Shown here: positions 11,216-23,288 of the stretch, in pieces | How positions within the stretch are numbered: the first letter of the stretch is position 1 | Layout: every line of letters begins with the position of its first letter | Assembly (NCBI GenBank): GCA_023548195.1 | Contig: JAJHZJ010000531.1 | Coordinates: forward strand, 7,737,900 to 7,801,899 | Reading direction: 5' to 3' | From: Bettongia penicillata ogilbyi | Taxonomy: Eukaryota; Chordata; Mammalia; Diprotodontia; Potoroidae | DNA: 64,000 nt | Translations under genes and position numbers: made by a program | The notes under the pieces: generated by a model | What the model was told of the DNA's origin: nothing | Databases searched by the model: none | Seen by the model: only the letters and a program-made list of their open reading frames with translations

Positions 11216-11524
11216 ACTTAATTGTAGCCTTCTTGAGAAAGGGGTGAGGAGAAAGAGGAGAAAAAGAACAGGAAAAAGTACACAGCAGAGAGCAAAAGAA
11301 AACTTACAAGGAAGCAAAGAAAAGATGGATAACTCTGAACACAATGTGTAGTATATATTATATAGATCTTCTTGAGATGGAAATATATTGCTGTATATTT
11401 TGAATCCTCTCTTACATTCTGCTGTGCATATGGCAATGCTTTTTTTCATTTCTTATTTTCTATTTAAGTTTTTCTATTTAAGTTTATAATATTTCTTTAT
11501 CTAATTGTGTATTTAAGTTTAAAA

Positions 11525-11700
11525 TAGATAAATCCACAGCTAGAAGGTCATCTAGTTCAAACACATTTAACAATTTATTTAACAGTCAAGGAAATTGAAG
11601 ACTAGAGAGATTAAGCAACTTGCCCAAGGATCACAGGTAGTAAATATCAGAGGCAGAATTTGAGTTGTACTGAGTACTGTACAGAGTTGTACTGAGGTCT
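11525..11700 (-). mobile_element. MIR/THER-type SINE, antisense
   Basis: The plus strand shows ctagaaggtcatctagttca, aggaaattgaagactagag, aagcaacttgcccaagg and agaggcagaatttgag, the reverse complement of the MIR core. Confidence 0.75.
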
Positions 11701-12941
11701 GCATCCAATGAGGCAGGGTATATTCAGTGAAATTAATCAATGCTTAGACCTAGAAGGTTTAGAAGCCAAGAGTTCTTCATGCTGCTGACAGGAATATATA
11801 GCTAACTGGGTTGCAACTAAGAAGTCTAGGTAAAGATGGGATCCTTTGGCCAATTCTTCACTATAGTGTAGACCTTTTCTGTTTTTCTGGCAAGCCCTAG
11901 AATAAGCAATGTTTTGAGTTTGTCCCAGTTTCTCACAGTAAACACATTTAACTGACTCATTCAATTGTGGTCCAGGTCCTGCCTCTCTGCACTAATTCAT
12001 GTCCAATATGGGATGTTCCTAGTGGTTGGGACAGGTAGGATAATCAGGCTGAGTTTCTAGAGAATTATTATCAGAAGTATATGTCTATCTAGGCATATTG
12101 TGAAACTAGTAATAAACTAAGTCAAAGATTATGGCAGATTTTTCTATGTGTTTGTGTTTAAAAAATCAAATGTTCACATATATTTAAATTAGCTAAGCAT
12201 AATTTAATAACAGTATAGAATCAATTGTAGAATAATTTACATCCATGTTAAATGGATATATGTTTTAGAACATGATTTAAAGAAACAAAAACAGTTACTT
12301 CCGTCATTAATATTTAACTATTATCAATTGCTGTTTAAACCAAAACTTGTGTTTTTCCCGCTTGAAAGTTTAATAGAACACCACTTTATATCTCAGCCTT
12401 GTATGTTTCTTAAATTTGGACCCTCCCAAAACTAATCTATAAGACAAGTCCCTGAGACTTGCAACAATTTACTGGTTGTCAAAACCATTATAGTTGGTCT
12501 TCCATTTCATCTTAAAATGCAGACTCTCATTTGTGACTCTTTTCTGCTATTCTCAGAAATAGTCTTAGGTCACCTTTCTAGTGCACCTGCTTAGAATTCC
12601 TTTGGTTTTTTTCCTTTTATTGCCAAAAGAAACACACCTACATAGATCCTATGTTTGCCAGCAGACTCCCTTGTGATGGTGCTTCAAATCATGAAGAAGC
12701 AATTTTCTCCAAATATGTTCCTATTCTCTGGCCTTTAAAACCACATTTGGCCTCATACTAAACTTTAAAATAATACTTATATTTATACTTACTGAACTGA
12801 TGATTCCCTTAAGTAGTTCTATCGGGATTCAGACTCAAAAACCTATTTCTGATTCTTTTTTAGATACTATATACTTTCTCCACTAAACAGTACATTTAAA
12901 AACACATTAAAATGAAACAGCAAGGTTTAATCCAAGGACTT
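11701..12941. other. Unassigned AT-rich sequence
   Basis: No gene, RNA gene or clear repeat was recognised. Frames are short on both strands. Confidence 0.35.
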
Positions 12942-13054
12942 AAATCCCCTTAATAAAAGGATTTGTTCTTTAAAACTTGGACTCAGTCAAAAGGTTACAC
13001 CTAAGGTCCTAGAAGGCCACATGTGGCCTCAAGGCTGCAGGTTCCCCACCCTTG
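12942..13054. mobile_element. hAT-type miniature element (copy B), one end only
   Basis: The sequence shares aatccccttaataaaagg, atttgtt, acttggactcagtcaaaag, ccacatgtggcc and the terminal ggttccccaccc with the copies at 6386 and 55921. Only the central part and the right end are present; the left inverted repeat is missing. Confidence 0.75.
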
Positions 13055-13298
13055 GATCAGACATATAAATGTAGCTGATGTTTCACACCAAAAAGCATAC
13101 ATAAGAATGGGCCTATAGAGGTCACCTGAGGGAGCATAAGCTAAAGCTCCTATGGAGACTTCTGGGGACTCCAGGAACATGTGTGACTCAATACTAAAGA
13201 GCCTTACATTTTGAGATGACAAAGTCATTCCTTCTTATTGGTCATTGAGCAAGAATAGCCACTGACCAACTCAGTGGATCTTCAAAAGAAAGTGATCC

Positions 13299-16200
13299 AG
13301 GCAGAGCCAAGATGGCCAATTAGAGGCAGCAACCAAGCTGAACTTTCTCAGCATTCCCCTCCAAACAACTTTAAAATAGCACCTCAAGTCAAATTTTGTA
13401 GTAGCAGAGTAAGAGTGAGATATTTTTCCAGTCAAAGAAAACTTAGGAGGTCTGTGACACTGAGGTAGAGGTCTGTCTGGAGTGCAGGCACAAAGCAGCA
13501 ACACCAGTGGTGGGCTTGGGAGGTTGCTGCAGCAGCAACTTCTGAAAGTCTCAGTTCAGAGGTGGTAAGGTCAGACAACTGGTCAGAAAGAGATTACAAG
13601 GGACCAGTTGCTGACATGAGATGCAGTATGACAAATCTATCGCTATACATAGTTCTGAGTCACATTTCCAGGGTGGAAAGGAGGGCTTTTGGTCAGTTAC
13701 AGAAGCCAGGGTTGGAGTTTCAATGCAGAGAAGAGTGTTAGCACTTGTGAATGCAGGAGAGTACGATTATAATTCTTCAGGGGAAAAAGTATATATTTTT
13801 AATAAAATAGAGGACTTTCAAGAATTCCTGATGAAAACACCAGAGTTGAATAGAAATTTTGGCTTTCAAATAAAAGAAATATAAGAAAAGCATAAAAAAG
13901 TAAACATGAAAGAGAAATCATAAGAGACTTAATTAGGTTAAATTGCTTGCATTCCTATCTGGGAAGGAAATACATGTAACTGTTAAGGACTTTATCATTA
14001 TTAGAGCAATTAAAAGGAGTTTACACACACAGTGAGCAAGAATGTGAGTTGTGAGTTGATCATGTTGGATTAATCTCCAAAACAGATGGGGTGATACATT
14101 GGGAAAAAGGAAAAAGGAGAAGTAGAAGGATGACATTTTTCTCACATAAAGAGGCATGCAAAGAAGAGTTTTTACAATGAAGGTAGTGGTGGGCAATGTT
14201 TGAACCTCACTCTAATCAGAATTGGTTCAAAAAGGGAAGAATACACACACACACACAAAATTGGCTATGGAAATCTGTCTTACCCAACAGAAAAATAGGA
14301 GGAGAAAGGGGTAAGAAAAAGAGGAGATAATCAAAGAGAGGCAGGCTAAGGGAGGAAGTGGTTAGAACCAAAATAGACATTTGAGGAGGGACAGGATAAA
14401 AAAGAGAGAACAAATGGGAAAAAAATGGGATGGAGGAAAATACACAGTAATTTTAACTGGGAATGTGAATGGGATGAACTCACCCATAAAACAGAAATGG
14501 ATAGCAGAATAGATTAGAAACCAGAATCCTAAAAATATGTTGTTTACAAGAGACATTCTTGGTTAACATGATTAAAAAAGAGAGAGAAGAAACGAAATCA
14601 CTAATATTAAAAATGAAGAGAGTGAATATACCACTAATGAAGATGAAATCAAAGCAATAATAAGGAGTTATTTTGCCCAAGTATATGCCAAAGAATTTAA
14701 CAATTTAAGTGAAAAGGCAGAATGTTTACAAAAACATAAACTGCCTAGATTAACAGAAGAGGAAGTAGAATATTTAAATAAACCTATTTTAGACAAAGAC
14801 CATAAATGAGCTTCCTAAGAAAAAAAGCATCTGGACCAGATTGATTTGCAAGTGAATTCTACCAAATATTTAAAGATTAACTAATTCCAATATTAAATAA
14901 ATTATTTGAAATAATAAGCAAAGAAGTAGTTCTACCAAACTCCTTTTATGGAATAATTATGGTACTGATACCTAAGCCAAGAAGAGCAAAAACAGAGAAA
15001 GAAAATTATAGACTAATTTCATTAATAAGTATGGATGCAAAAATCCTAAGAAACAAAACAAAACAACTAGCTAGAAGACTACAACATATATTATAAAGAT
15101 TATATATCCTAACCAAGTGGGATTTATGTCAAGAATGCAGAGATGGTTTAACATGAGGAAAACTATTAACATCATTTATTACATCAATAACAAAAAGTAA
15201 CTAAAATCATATGATTGTATCAAGAGATGCAAAATAAACCGTTGATAAAATGCAATACTCATTCCTATTAAAAACACTTGAAAGTAGAGCTATAAATGGA
15301 TTTTTTTCTTAAAAGTTATTTGTAATGGGGGCAAGCTAAAAGCATTCCCAATAAGATCAGGAGTGAAACAAGACTTCCCATTATCACTAATATTATTCAA
15401 TATTGAACTTTAAATGCTAGCAACAGCAATAAAAGAACAAAAATTGAAGAAATCTGAGTGGGCAATGAAATAATAAAACTATCTCTTTTTGCAGATGATA
15501 GGACGATATACTTGGAAATACCTAGGGATAGTGGAAACAATAATTTTAGCAAAGTAATGGGATATAAAATAAACCCAAATAAAGCAAGAACATTTCTATA
15601 TATTATCATATTATCAGCAAAACATTACAAGAAGAGATAGTGAGAGATACTCCATTTAAAATAACCATAGACAGTATAAAATACCTGGGAGTATGCCTAT
15701 TAAAACAAACCCAGCAACTATATGAACATAATTATAAACACTTTTTATACAAATTAATTCAGATTTAGATAATTGGAGAAATAATGACTGTTCATGGATA
15801 GGCAGAGCCAATCAGAACAGAGGTCTGTACACAATGTTTGTACATCTGACCAAGGCCTTTGACACTGTTAGTCATGAGGGCTTATGGAAAATTATGTCAA
15901 AATTTGATTGCCTAGAGAAGTTCACTAGTATTGTATGTCAATTTCATGATGGCATGTTTGCCCCGGTTTTGGATAGTGGACAACGCTCTCGTGCCTTCTC
16001 AGTCACCAATGGAGAGGAACAATGCTCCCATGCTTTTTAGTATGATGTTTTCAGCCATGTTGTCAAGTGGTTTCAATGAGGGTGAACATGGCATCAAGGT
16101 CAACTACCATACTGATAGTAAGTTCTTCCATTTGAAAAGGCTACAAAAGCCAAGACCAAAGTAGAGGGAGTGTTGGTGCATGATTTTCTGGTTGCGGATG

Positions 16201-18785
16201 ATTGTGCACTCAATACAGCCTCTGAAGCTGAGATGGAACAAAGTGTGGATCAATTCTCTATTGCCCGTGCTAATTTTGGCCTAATAACTAACACCAAGAA
16301 AACACAGGTGCTCCATCAGCCACCACCACACCATCCATCCATGGAACCATCTGTTAGAACAAATGGAGAAGTTTTGAATGCTGTGAATAAGTTCACTTAC
16401 CTTGGTAGTGTACTTCCCAGGGATGTACACAATGACAATGAGGTTGACACACACTCTGCCAGAGCTAGTTCAGTATTTGGGAGGCTCTGAAGAAAAGTTT
16501 GGGAGAGAAGAGGTATTAGACTGACAACCAAACTGTCTACAGAGTCGTTCTGCTGACCTCATTGTTGTATGCCTATAAAACATGGACACTCTACCAGCAT
16601 CATGGCATGAAATTGAATCACTTCCATTTGAAGTCTTAGGAAGATTCTGAAGATCACCTGTCAGGATAAGGTATCAGACATTAAAGTCCTTGCTTGAGCT
16701 GAACTGTCAAGCATTCAAACTATGCTTCAGAGAGCACAATTCCAATGGGCTGGTCACATTATTCAAATGCAGAATGTACACTTTCCAAAAAGACTATTTT
16801 ATGGACAACTCACACGGCACAGGTGATCACATGGTGGTCAGAAAAAGCGATACAAGGACATTGTCAAGGTCTCTCTCAAGAACTTTGGATTTGGCTGTGG
16901 AGACACTGGCACAGGACAGCTCAGCATGGCATGCCCACATCAGAGATGGTGCTGTACTCTATGAGCAAAGTAGAATTGAGACAGCACAAAGGATGCACAA
17001 ATTTGGAGTAACCACCCCAAACATTCACACCGACTATCTGTGCCCCACCTGTGGTAGAGCATTCTGAGCTCATATTGGTCTGATCAGCTACAGTCGGACA
17101 TACTGAAACTTCACTTTATCATGGTGATGTCATTTTGGTCGTCTTTGAGACTGAAGGAAAATAACCACATATTCAATGCCATCCCAATTAAATTACCCCC
17201 AAAAAATTATTTTCCCGAGCTAGGAAAAATCATAACAAAATTCATTTGGAAGAGCAAATAGTAAGGAATATCAAAGGAATTAATAAAAAAAAAAAAGTAA
17301 AGAGGTTTAGCCATACCAGATCTTAAACTATACACTATAAGAGCGTAATTATGAAAACGATCCGGTCCTGGCTAAGAAATAGAAAGGTAGATCAGTGGAA
17401 CAGAATGGTCATACAGTACACAGCAGCAAATGGTTATAGTAACCTTGTGTTTGACAAATGTATAGATTTAAACTCTGGGGGTAAGAATTCATTATTTAGA
17501 AAAAACTGTTAGGAAAGCTAGAAAGCAGGTTAGCAGAAATTGAGCATAAACCAGTATCTTGCACCATAAGGTCAAGATAAGTTCAAAATGGATATATGAG
17601 CTAGATATAAAGGGAGATATAAGAAAATTAGAAGAACAAGGAAAAAATTTATGGATAAACAAGAGATAGCAGTGTGAGGTGTAAAATGGATAATTTCAAT
17701 TATATTAAATTAAAACTTTTTTTTTTTTTTACAAATAAACCCAATGTAACCAAGATTAGAATGAAAACAGAAAATTGGGAGAAAAGTTTTATAGACAGTT
17801 TCTCAGATAAAGCTCTTGTATCTCAAATATATAAAGAACTTTGTCAAATTTATGACAATGCTAGTCATTCCCCTATCAATACATAATCAAAGGATATGAA
17901 TAGTCAGTTTTCAATGAAAAAATCAAAACCATATATAGTCATATGAAAAATGCTCTAAATCACTATTGATTAATGTAAATTAAAACAACTTTGAAATATC
18001 ATCTTGTACCTATCAGATTGGCTAAAATGATAGAAAGGGAAAGCAACAAATGCTAGAGGTGATGTGGAAAAATTGGGACATTAATTCACTTTTGATCCAA
18101 CTGTTTTGGAGAACAATCTGGAATTATGCCCAAGAATTATAAAACTGCATATCCTTTGACCCAGCAATACCGCTCTTAGGTCTATTTCCTAAGGACACTA
18201 GAGGAAAAGGGAAAGAGTTTATGCACTCTAAAATATTTACGGTGGCTCTCTTTGTGATGACAAAAAACTGGAAATTGAGTGGATGCCCATCAACTGGGGA
18301 ATGGCTGAACAATTGTGGCATATGATTGTGATGGAGTATTGTTGTGTTATGGGAAACGATGAGGGGCTGATTTTGGAAGGACATGGAAAGACTTCTATGT
18401 ACTGATGCAGAGTGAGGGGAGGAGAACTGGGAGATCATTGTGCAGAGTAACAGCAATATTGTAATGATCATCAACTGCAAAAGACTTCGCTACTCTAATC
18501 AGTACAGTGATCTAAGACCATGCCAATAGTCTTATGATGAACAGTGCTATCCACCTCCAAGGAGATGAACTTTCAGTGCAAAATCAAGTATAATTTCCTG
18601 ACTTTTTTTGTGTGATATGGCTAATATGGAAATGTTTTGTATGATTTCACATGTATTATTGATGTCATATTGTTTGCCTTCTCACTGAGTGGAGGGGGTG
18701 TGTGGGAGGGAGAAGAAGAATTTGGAACTTGCAATTTTAAAAGAAATGAATATTTAAAAAGAAATAATAAATTTGAAACACAAAA
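13299..18785 (+). mobile_element. L1 LINE with both ends, internally deleted and split by an RTE LINE
   Basis: The leader starts ggcagagccaagatggcc. A piece of ORF1 C-terminus follows at 13800-13880 (reads NKIEDFQEFLMKTPE). Part of the ORF2 endonuclease appears at 14460-14560 before a deletion. Reverse-transcriptase sequence runs 14590-15790 ([15 protein letters not shown] near 15490). ORF2 resumes after the RTE insert at 17166 and ends near 18480 with the usual L1 C-terminus (reads KMDNFNYIKL at ~17680). A 3' UTR with a GGGAGG-type run follows. Flanks 13283-13298 and 18786-18801 match at 13 of 16 bases, a likely target-site duplication. Many stops make it dead. Confidence 0.8.
15800..17165 (+). 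mobile_element. RTE-clade non-LTR retrotransposon fragment inside L1 ORF2
   Basis: Frame pieces read LTKAFDTVSHEGLWKI (reverse-transcriptase motif A, ~15840), then MMFSAMLSSGF, FLVADDCALNTASEAEM (the catalytic ADD motif, ~16180), TKKTQVLHQP and FTYLGSVLPRDV, in RTE order. The C-terminus has a Cys motif, CPTCGRAF, at ~17040. It ends in a short 3' UTR with atggtgatgtcattttgg and a 'gaaggaaaataacca' tail. The 5' end is truncated at about motif A. Frameshifts split it into several frames, so it is non-functional. The L1 reading continues on both sides. Confidence 0.85.
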
Positions 18786-18801
18786 CAAAAGGAAGTAACC
18801 C

Positions 18802-20335
18802 ATTCTCTGCTTTCCCTTTCTTCCTACCTTCAGATCCTGCCAAGATTTTCTGAGCCTCTCCCTGGAGGGGTCAGAAATGGGTCTGGTGACCTTATCCCAT
18901 TCTAGCCATGTAAGCACATGACAGCTAAAATATGTATCTTTCCTGGGTCAGTTAGACTGTCTCTTAGAGACCTAGGTGTGTTTTCTAATTTGTGCTTTTT
19001 TGTTTTATCGTACATGAGTAAGAGAGTGATCCTGAAATGAACATTTGTGGTCTTGTAAATTACCTTGTGAGTGTAAGAGGTCCAGAGATTCGGGGATCTT
19101 AGTTGGCACAAGAGATGCTCTCTCAACATCCACTACTCACTCCTTGGAAAAGAAAGCCACCAATAGAATAATCTGGACCCCTGGCCTATTTTGCCAGAAA
19201 ACATGGACCTGGAGGGAACTGTTTGGACAATACAGAGAGAAGGTAAATGTAAAAGCCTATTCAGCAATTCTTCATATTGCCTCTTATTTTGATAATTTCA
19301 GTATTAACCTCCCAGGAGAGTATAACAGTAGTTGTAAGTTATTATTGCTGCTTTAAATTATTTTGTCAATATGAGTTTGCGACTCCTTAGTGTTTGACAT
19401 TTCTTTTATGTGTAAGACAGTAGTAGATGTCCTATATTTAATCTACACTGTACATTAACTTTTTACTCCCCTGTTTGGGAAGATACTAGGCATGATGATC
19501 CAAACCTAAGCTTTAGGTTATTCCTAGGGCTCCAGGATGGTGGTTTAAAGAACTAGGGAGTTCTAGAAGAAGAGCCTAACCTTTGACCTTTCTCCTTCAA
19601 GACCAGGCTTCCCTATGTCTGAACACAGTTGCAGTGTCCCGGTCCAGAACTGAGAGACGACCCTTAGTGGAGAAGGGAGGGAGGGGGCAGAGTGACCCAG
19701 ACATTTGGATTAAGCAGCAGTTGTTATTGTTGGGAAAGTAATTTTTTTTTTTTTACACCTACACAGAAGGTATCCTCCTAGATCTATCTGCCATATTTGG
19801 CCCTGTTTGGCCTTACTCCTTATAATTTTTTCCTGGGCTCCCATGACATTTTAACTCCCTGTATCTCCTCCTACTTCTCCAGCTATTTCTTTTCTACATT
19901 CTTTTTCTTAACTGCTAATTGTAACTACCCTTCAACCTTCTTTACTCTCCCTGCATTCACTGACTTGGACAGTTTGCCTTCTCATGACTTCAGATGTCAT
20001 TTGCCTTTATATCTCCCATATATGCTTTCCAAAAATCATGATTCACAGAAGAATTTTGTTACTTTCAGAGTACTCATTTCTGAGCACTGTCTATTCCCTG
20101 GACAATGTGATGAAACCAATCTATCCATTGACACTGATACTTTCCAGTTTCTGCCAGGTGTGCAGAAGCCAATTGCCCTTGGGTTTTAGAATAAGAACAA
20201 GTTGACTGCATATGTATTATAGAGTGTCAGGCTCTCATAAAATAAGTCTTTTATGACTGATAATTTCATCATCGTACTACTTTCAGAATTGCCACACATT
20301 TGTTTACCTGTCTCCTGGAGTATAAAATAGCAAAT
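18802..20335. other. Unassigned sequence
   Basis: There is no supported gene. A poly(T) run lies at 19741-19755. The CT-rich plus-strand frame at 19797-20189 (130 codons) has no recognisable domain and resembles degraded L2 3' UTR in composition. A possible acceptor/donor pair around 18835-18909 is noted under rejected items. Confidence 0.3.
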
Positions 20336-20525
20336 GGATCATAGATCTAGAGCAGGAAAGAACTCTAATAACCATCTGGTTTGACCCCTCATTTTACAGA
20401 TGGGTAACTGAGGTCCAGAGATATTAAGTGACTTGTCAAGGATCACACAAGAAGTAAACTTCTGTGTCAGAATTTGAACCCAGCTTCTCTAACTCTGAAA
20501 CCAGTTCTCTTTCCACTGTACATTT
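20336..20525 (-). mobile_element. MIR/THER-type SINE, antisense
   Basis: The motifs atagatctagagcaggaaag, cctcattttacagatggg, aagtgacttgtcaagg, gtcagaatttgaacccagc and ctctttccactgtaca are present in the antisense order of the element. Confidence 0.85.
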
Positions 20526-21552
20526 CCATTGACTGGTTCTATCATTTTTTGTCCCTTGGGTGAAGGATGATCTCAGAGTTATAATTTTACCCTAAAGAGA
20601 GTGGGGCTGTTATAAGTGAAGCTATCAAAGATCTCATCCTGGGAAAGCCAGATTAGTTTCTGGAATTATTTTTTTACCGTCTTCTTCTTCTTCAGTAGTT
20701 CCATACTCTGTTATTCAGGATATGAAACGTTACTATTTAAAGAGATGAGAAGGTTGATTTATTTAATAAGCTCTTCAATTTCATTATAATAAATATGCAA
20801 TATTTAATATGGTCTTTGTCAAGTTCTTTTCAAAACTGATATTTAGGAAAGATTGGAGAAAACTGGTCTGTTATACTGAATGAAGTGTTATTTTCTTCTT
20901 TTGGTTCCAATGACAATAATGGTATTTATGATGATGAAGAGTTTAGAGCAAAAGTTTTAAAGCAAATATTTACATGAAAATACACTAAGATAAATTCTGG
21001 AAATAGTGAGGGCTACACCCTAGGAACAAAAGATGCAAGTGAGATAAAAGAGAGAAGTGAAACTTCAAAGGAGGAGCTGATAGTTGATTGTGTTATTGAT
21101 GTAGAAATCGTGTGTGTATATATGTGTGTGTGTTTCAAGTGGTTTAGGCAAGTCTTGGCTAGCATGCCATCTCCATAAAAAAGAAAAAGTGCTGTCTCAA
21201 GCTAAGTTACCTGGGAAAATCCATGAATTTGCCAACACCTACTATTCCTTGCATAGTATGTTTGCCTGGCTTTCTTGGTACTGATTTCCTAGGCTTTAGA
21301 TTTATGAATTCTTTCTGACCTCTTTAGACTTTGGGTCTGGTTCATTCATGGTCTCTGGTTTGACCCAACACTGCCTTATTCCATTCTCCTTATTTTCTTG
21401 GATATATATTTGGATCACTCCCTTTCCCTCCATTCCCTTAAATATTGTAACTTCTTCAAAGTATTGAATTGCACAGAATAGGAAGCCATAAATAAGTTTT
21501 AATTCTTAACCCACAGTTCTGTTCTTAACTCCCCTTTTCCCCTCCCACAAAT
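20526..21552. other. Unassigned AT-rich sequence
   Basis: No gene or clear repeat was seen. A short TG-rich run (gtgtgtatatatgtgtgtg) lies near 21112-21132. Confidence 0.35.
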
Positions 21553-21783
21553 TTAGTCATTTTTTTCAGTTATGTCTAATTCTTCATGACCTGTTTTGGA
21601 GTTTTCTTGGCAATTTCCTTCTCTAGCTCATTTTATAGATGAGGAACTGATGCAAATAACATTTAATGACTTTCCTAGAATCTCATAGCTAATAAGTGTT
21701 TAAGGCCAGATTTGAACTCAGGAAGATGAATCCTTCTGAACTACCAGTACCCTATCCACTGAGCTACCTAATCTATTCCCTAG
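21553..21783 (-). mobile_element. Marsupial tRNA-derived/CORE SINE, antisense
   Basis: The plus strand runs ttcagttatgtctaattc, gagttttcttggcaatttcc, ctcattttatagatgagg, gccagatttgaactcagg and ccactgagctacctaatc: the full SINE in reverse order, close to the copies at 40345 and 56600. Confidence 0.8.
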
Positions 21784-21819
21784 GCTATGGAAAACTTCAG
21801 GCATTCATTGCTCTGGCAG

Positions 21820-23288
21820 CTCAGCATAAAGTCAACAACTCCAACAAGCATTTATTCAGCACCTACTGACAATAAAGGGCTCTGCTGGGCACCCAGGCTA
21901 CAAAGACAAAATAAAAACATATCCTACTATCAAGGAGTACAACTAGGAGAAAACACTAAGAAGATAAGAGTATGCATGATTATTTGAGGAGTAGAGAACA
22001 CCAACAACCAGAAGATGAGGAAAGGTTTTCCATCAGAAGGGCCTCCCACTTGAACTAAACCCTGAAGAAAGCTGAGAATTTTGAGAATCCAACATGAGAG
22101 GGGAGCGTAAATTCAGGAAGACTAGACATGGAACACCAAGTTCAGGGGAAAACCCACGAAGCCACTTTGATTTGAACATTGAGTCCTTAAAGGAGAGCAA
22201 CGGGAAATAAATGCAAAAATGTAGGCTGGAACCAGATTGTGAATGGGTTTACATGTCATGCCAAGGAATGTGTACTTTATGCTAGTGACAACAGAAAGCT
22301 ACCACTAGCTTTTGAACAGGAGATTGATGGAGTTAGACTTTTGCTTTACAAAGATTATTTTGGCAGGCATCAATACCAAAGAATGAGTTAGATCAGGATG
22401 GATCCATGGTAGTTTTAAATAAATGGTGTAATCTGGAGGCATGATTACAATAGGCTGAAAAGTAAAGGGTGAATTAGAGAAGGAAGAGACTAGAAGGTGG
22501 GAATACAATGCAATGATCTGGGTGAGAGATGATAAGGGATTAAATTAGAATGGCAGTCCTATGACTAGAGAGGAAGATAGACCTGAAAGATGTAGAGGTG
22601 GAATCAATTAGACCTAGCAACTGATTGGACATGGATGTTAAGGAGAGGAAATTGTTCTAGGTTTTCAACTTGAGAAACTGAAAGGGTAGTGGCACTAACA
22701 GAAGTCAAGAAATTTGGAAAGAAAAAGGCAATAAATTATGTTTTGGAAATGATGATTTTGAGATATGTATGTGACCTTCAGCTAGAGATGCACAACATGG
22801 AACTAGTGATGCAGAACTGGAAATCAAAAGATAAACTATGTTTGAGAGTATGACTCCATGGAAACTGATGAATTTACCAAAAGAGTGGGTAGGCCAAGGC
22901 TATTCACCATTACAGTATAATGTGGATGATGATCTAGCAAAAGAGAGTGAGAAGGAGTAGCCAGACAGGTATGACAAGAACAAGGAGAAGATAATGCAAT
23001 GAAAACTGGGGGAGGAGAGCATTTTCAGAGAGAAGAGATGGGCATCCATGCCAAATGCCACAGAGAGTTTAAAAAGGCTTGAAAGACATTGACTCACTGG
23101 TAAACTGGGAGGTGACAGTTTTAAATGAGTAATGTCATCTGTAGGCATATTATAACAGGCTGGAAAGTGAGTGGAAGGTGTCAAAATAGTGGAAATCAGT
23201 GTAGATGGCTCCTAGGAGTTTGACTATGCAAAGAAGAGTTATCAGATGATAACTTGAGGTGCTTACAAGTCAAATGAAGGATTTTTTT
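21820..23288 (-). mobile_element. L2 LINE, antisense (part 1, before L1 insertion)
   Basis: It starts with the antisense tail (caacaagcatttattcagc) and continues through ggaaccagattgtgaatggg, agcttttgaacaggag and attattttggcaggc, the complement of the conserved L2 3' region. Still further upstream L2 sequence (ctgattggacatggatg) follows near 22620. The same repeat resumes after 25349, on the far side of the inserted L1. Confidence 0.65.

Noticed and set aside
15834..17067. Reverse-transcriptase-like frames
   Set aside because: They belong to one decayed RTE element with several frameshifts and a missing 5' part; no intact enzyme is present.
18835..18909. Possible small exon: acceptor-like ttcctaccttcag, open frame, donor-like gtaagc
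   Set aside because: One frame is open, but the peptide (SCQDFLSLSLEGSEMGLVTLSH-like) matches nothing I recognise, and no neighbouring exons were found. Such acceptor/donor pairs occur by chance in this much DNA.
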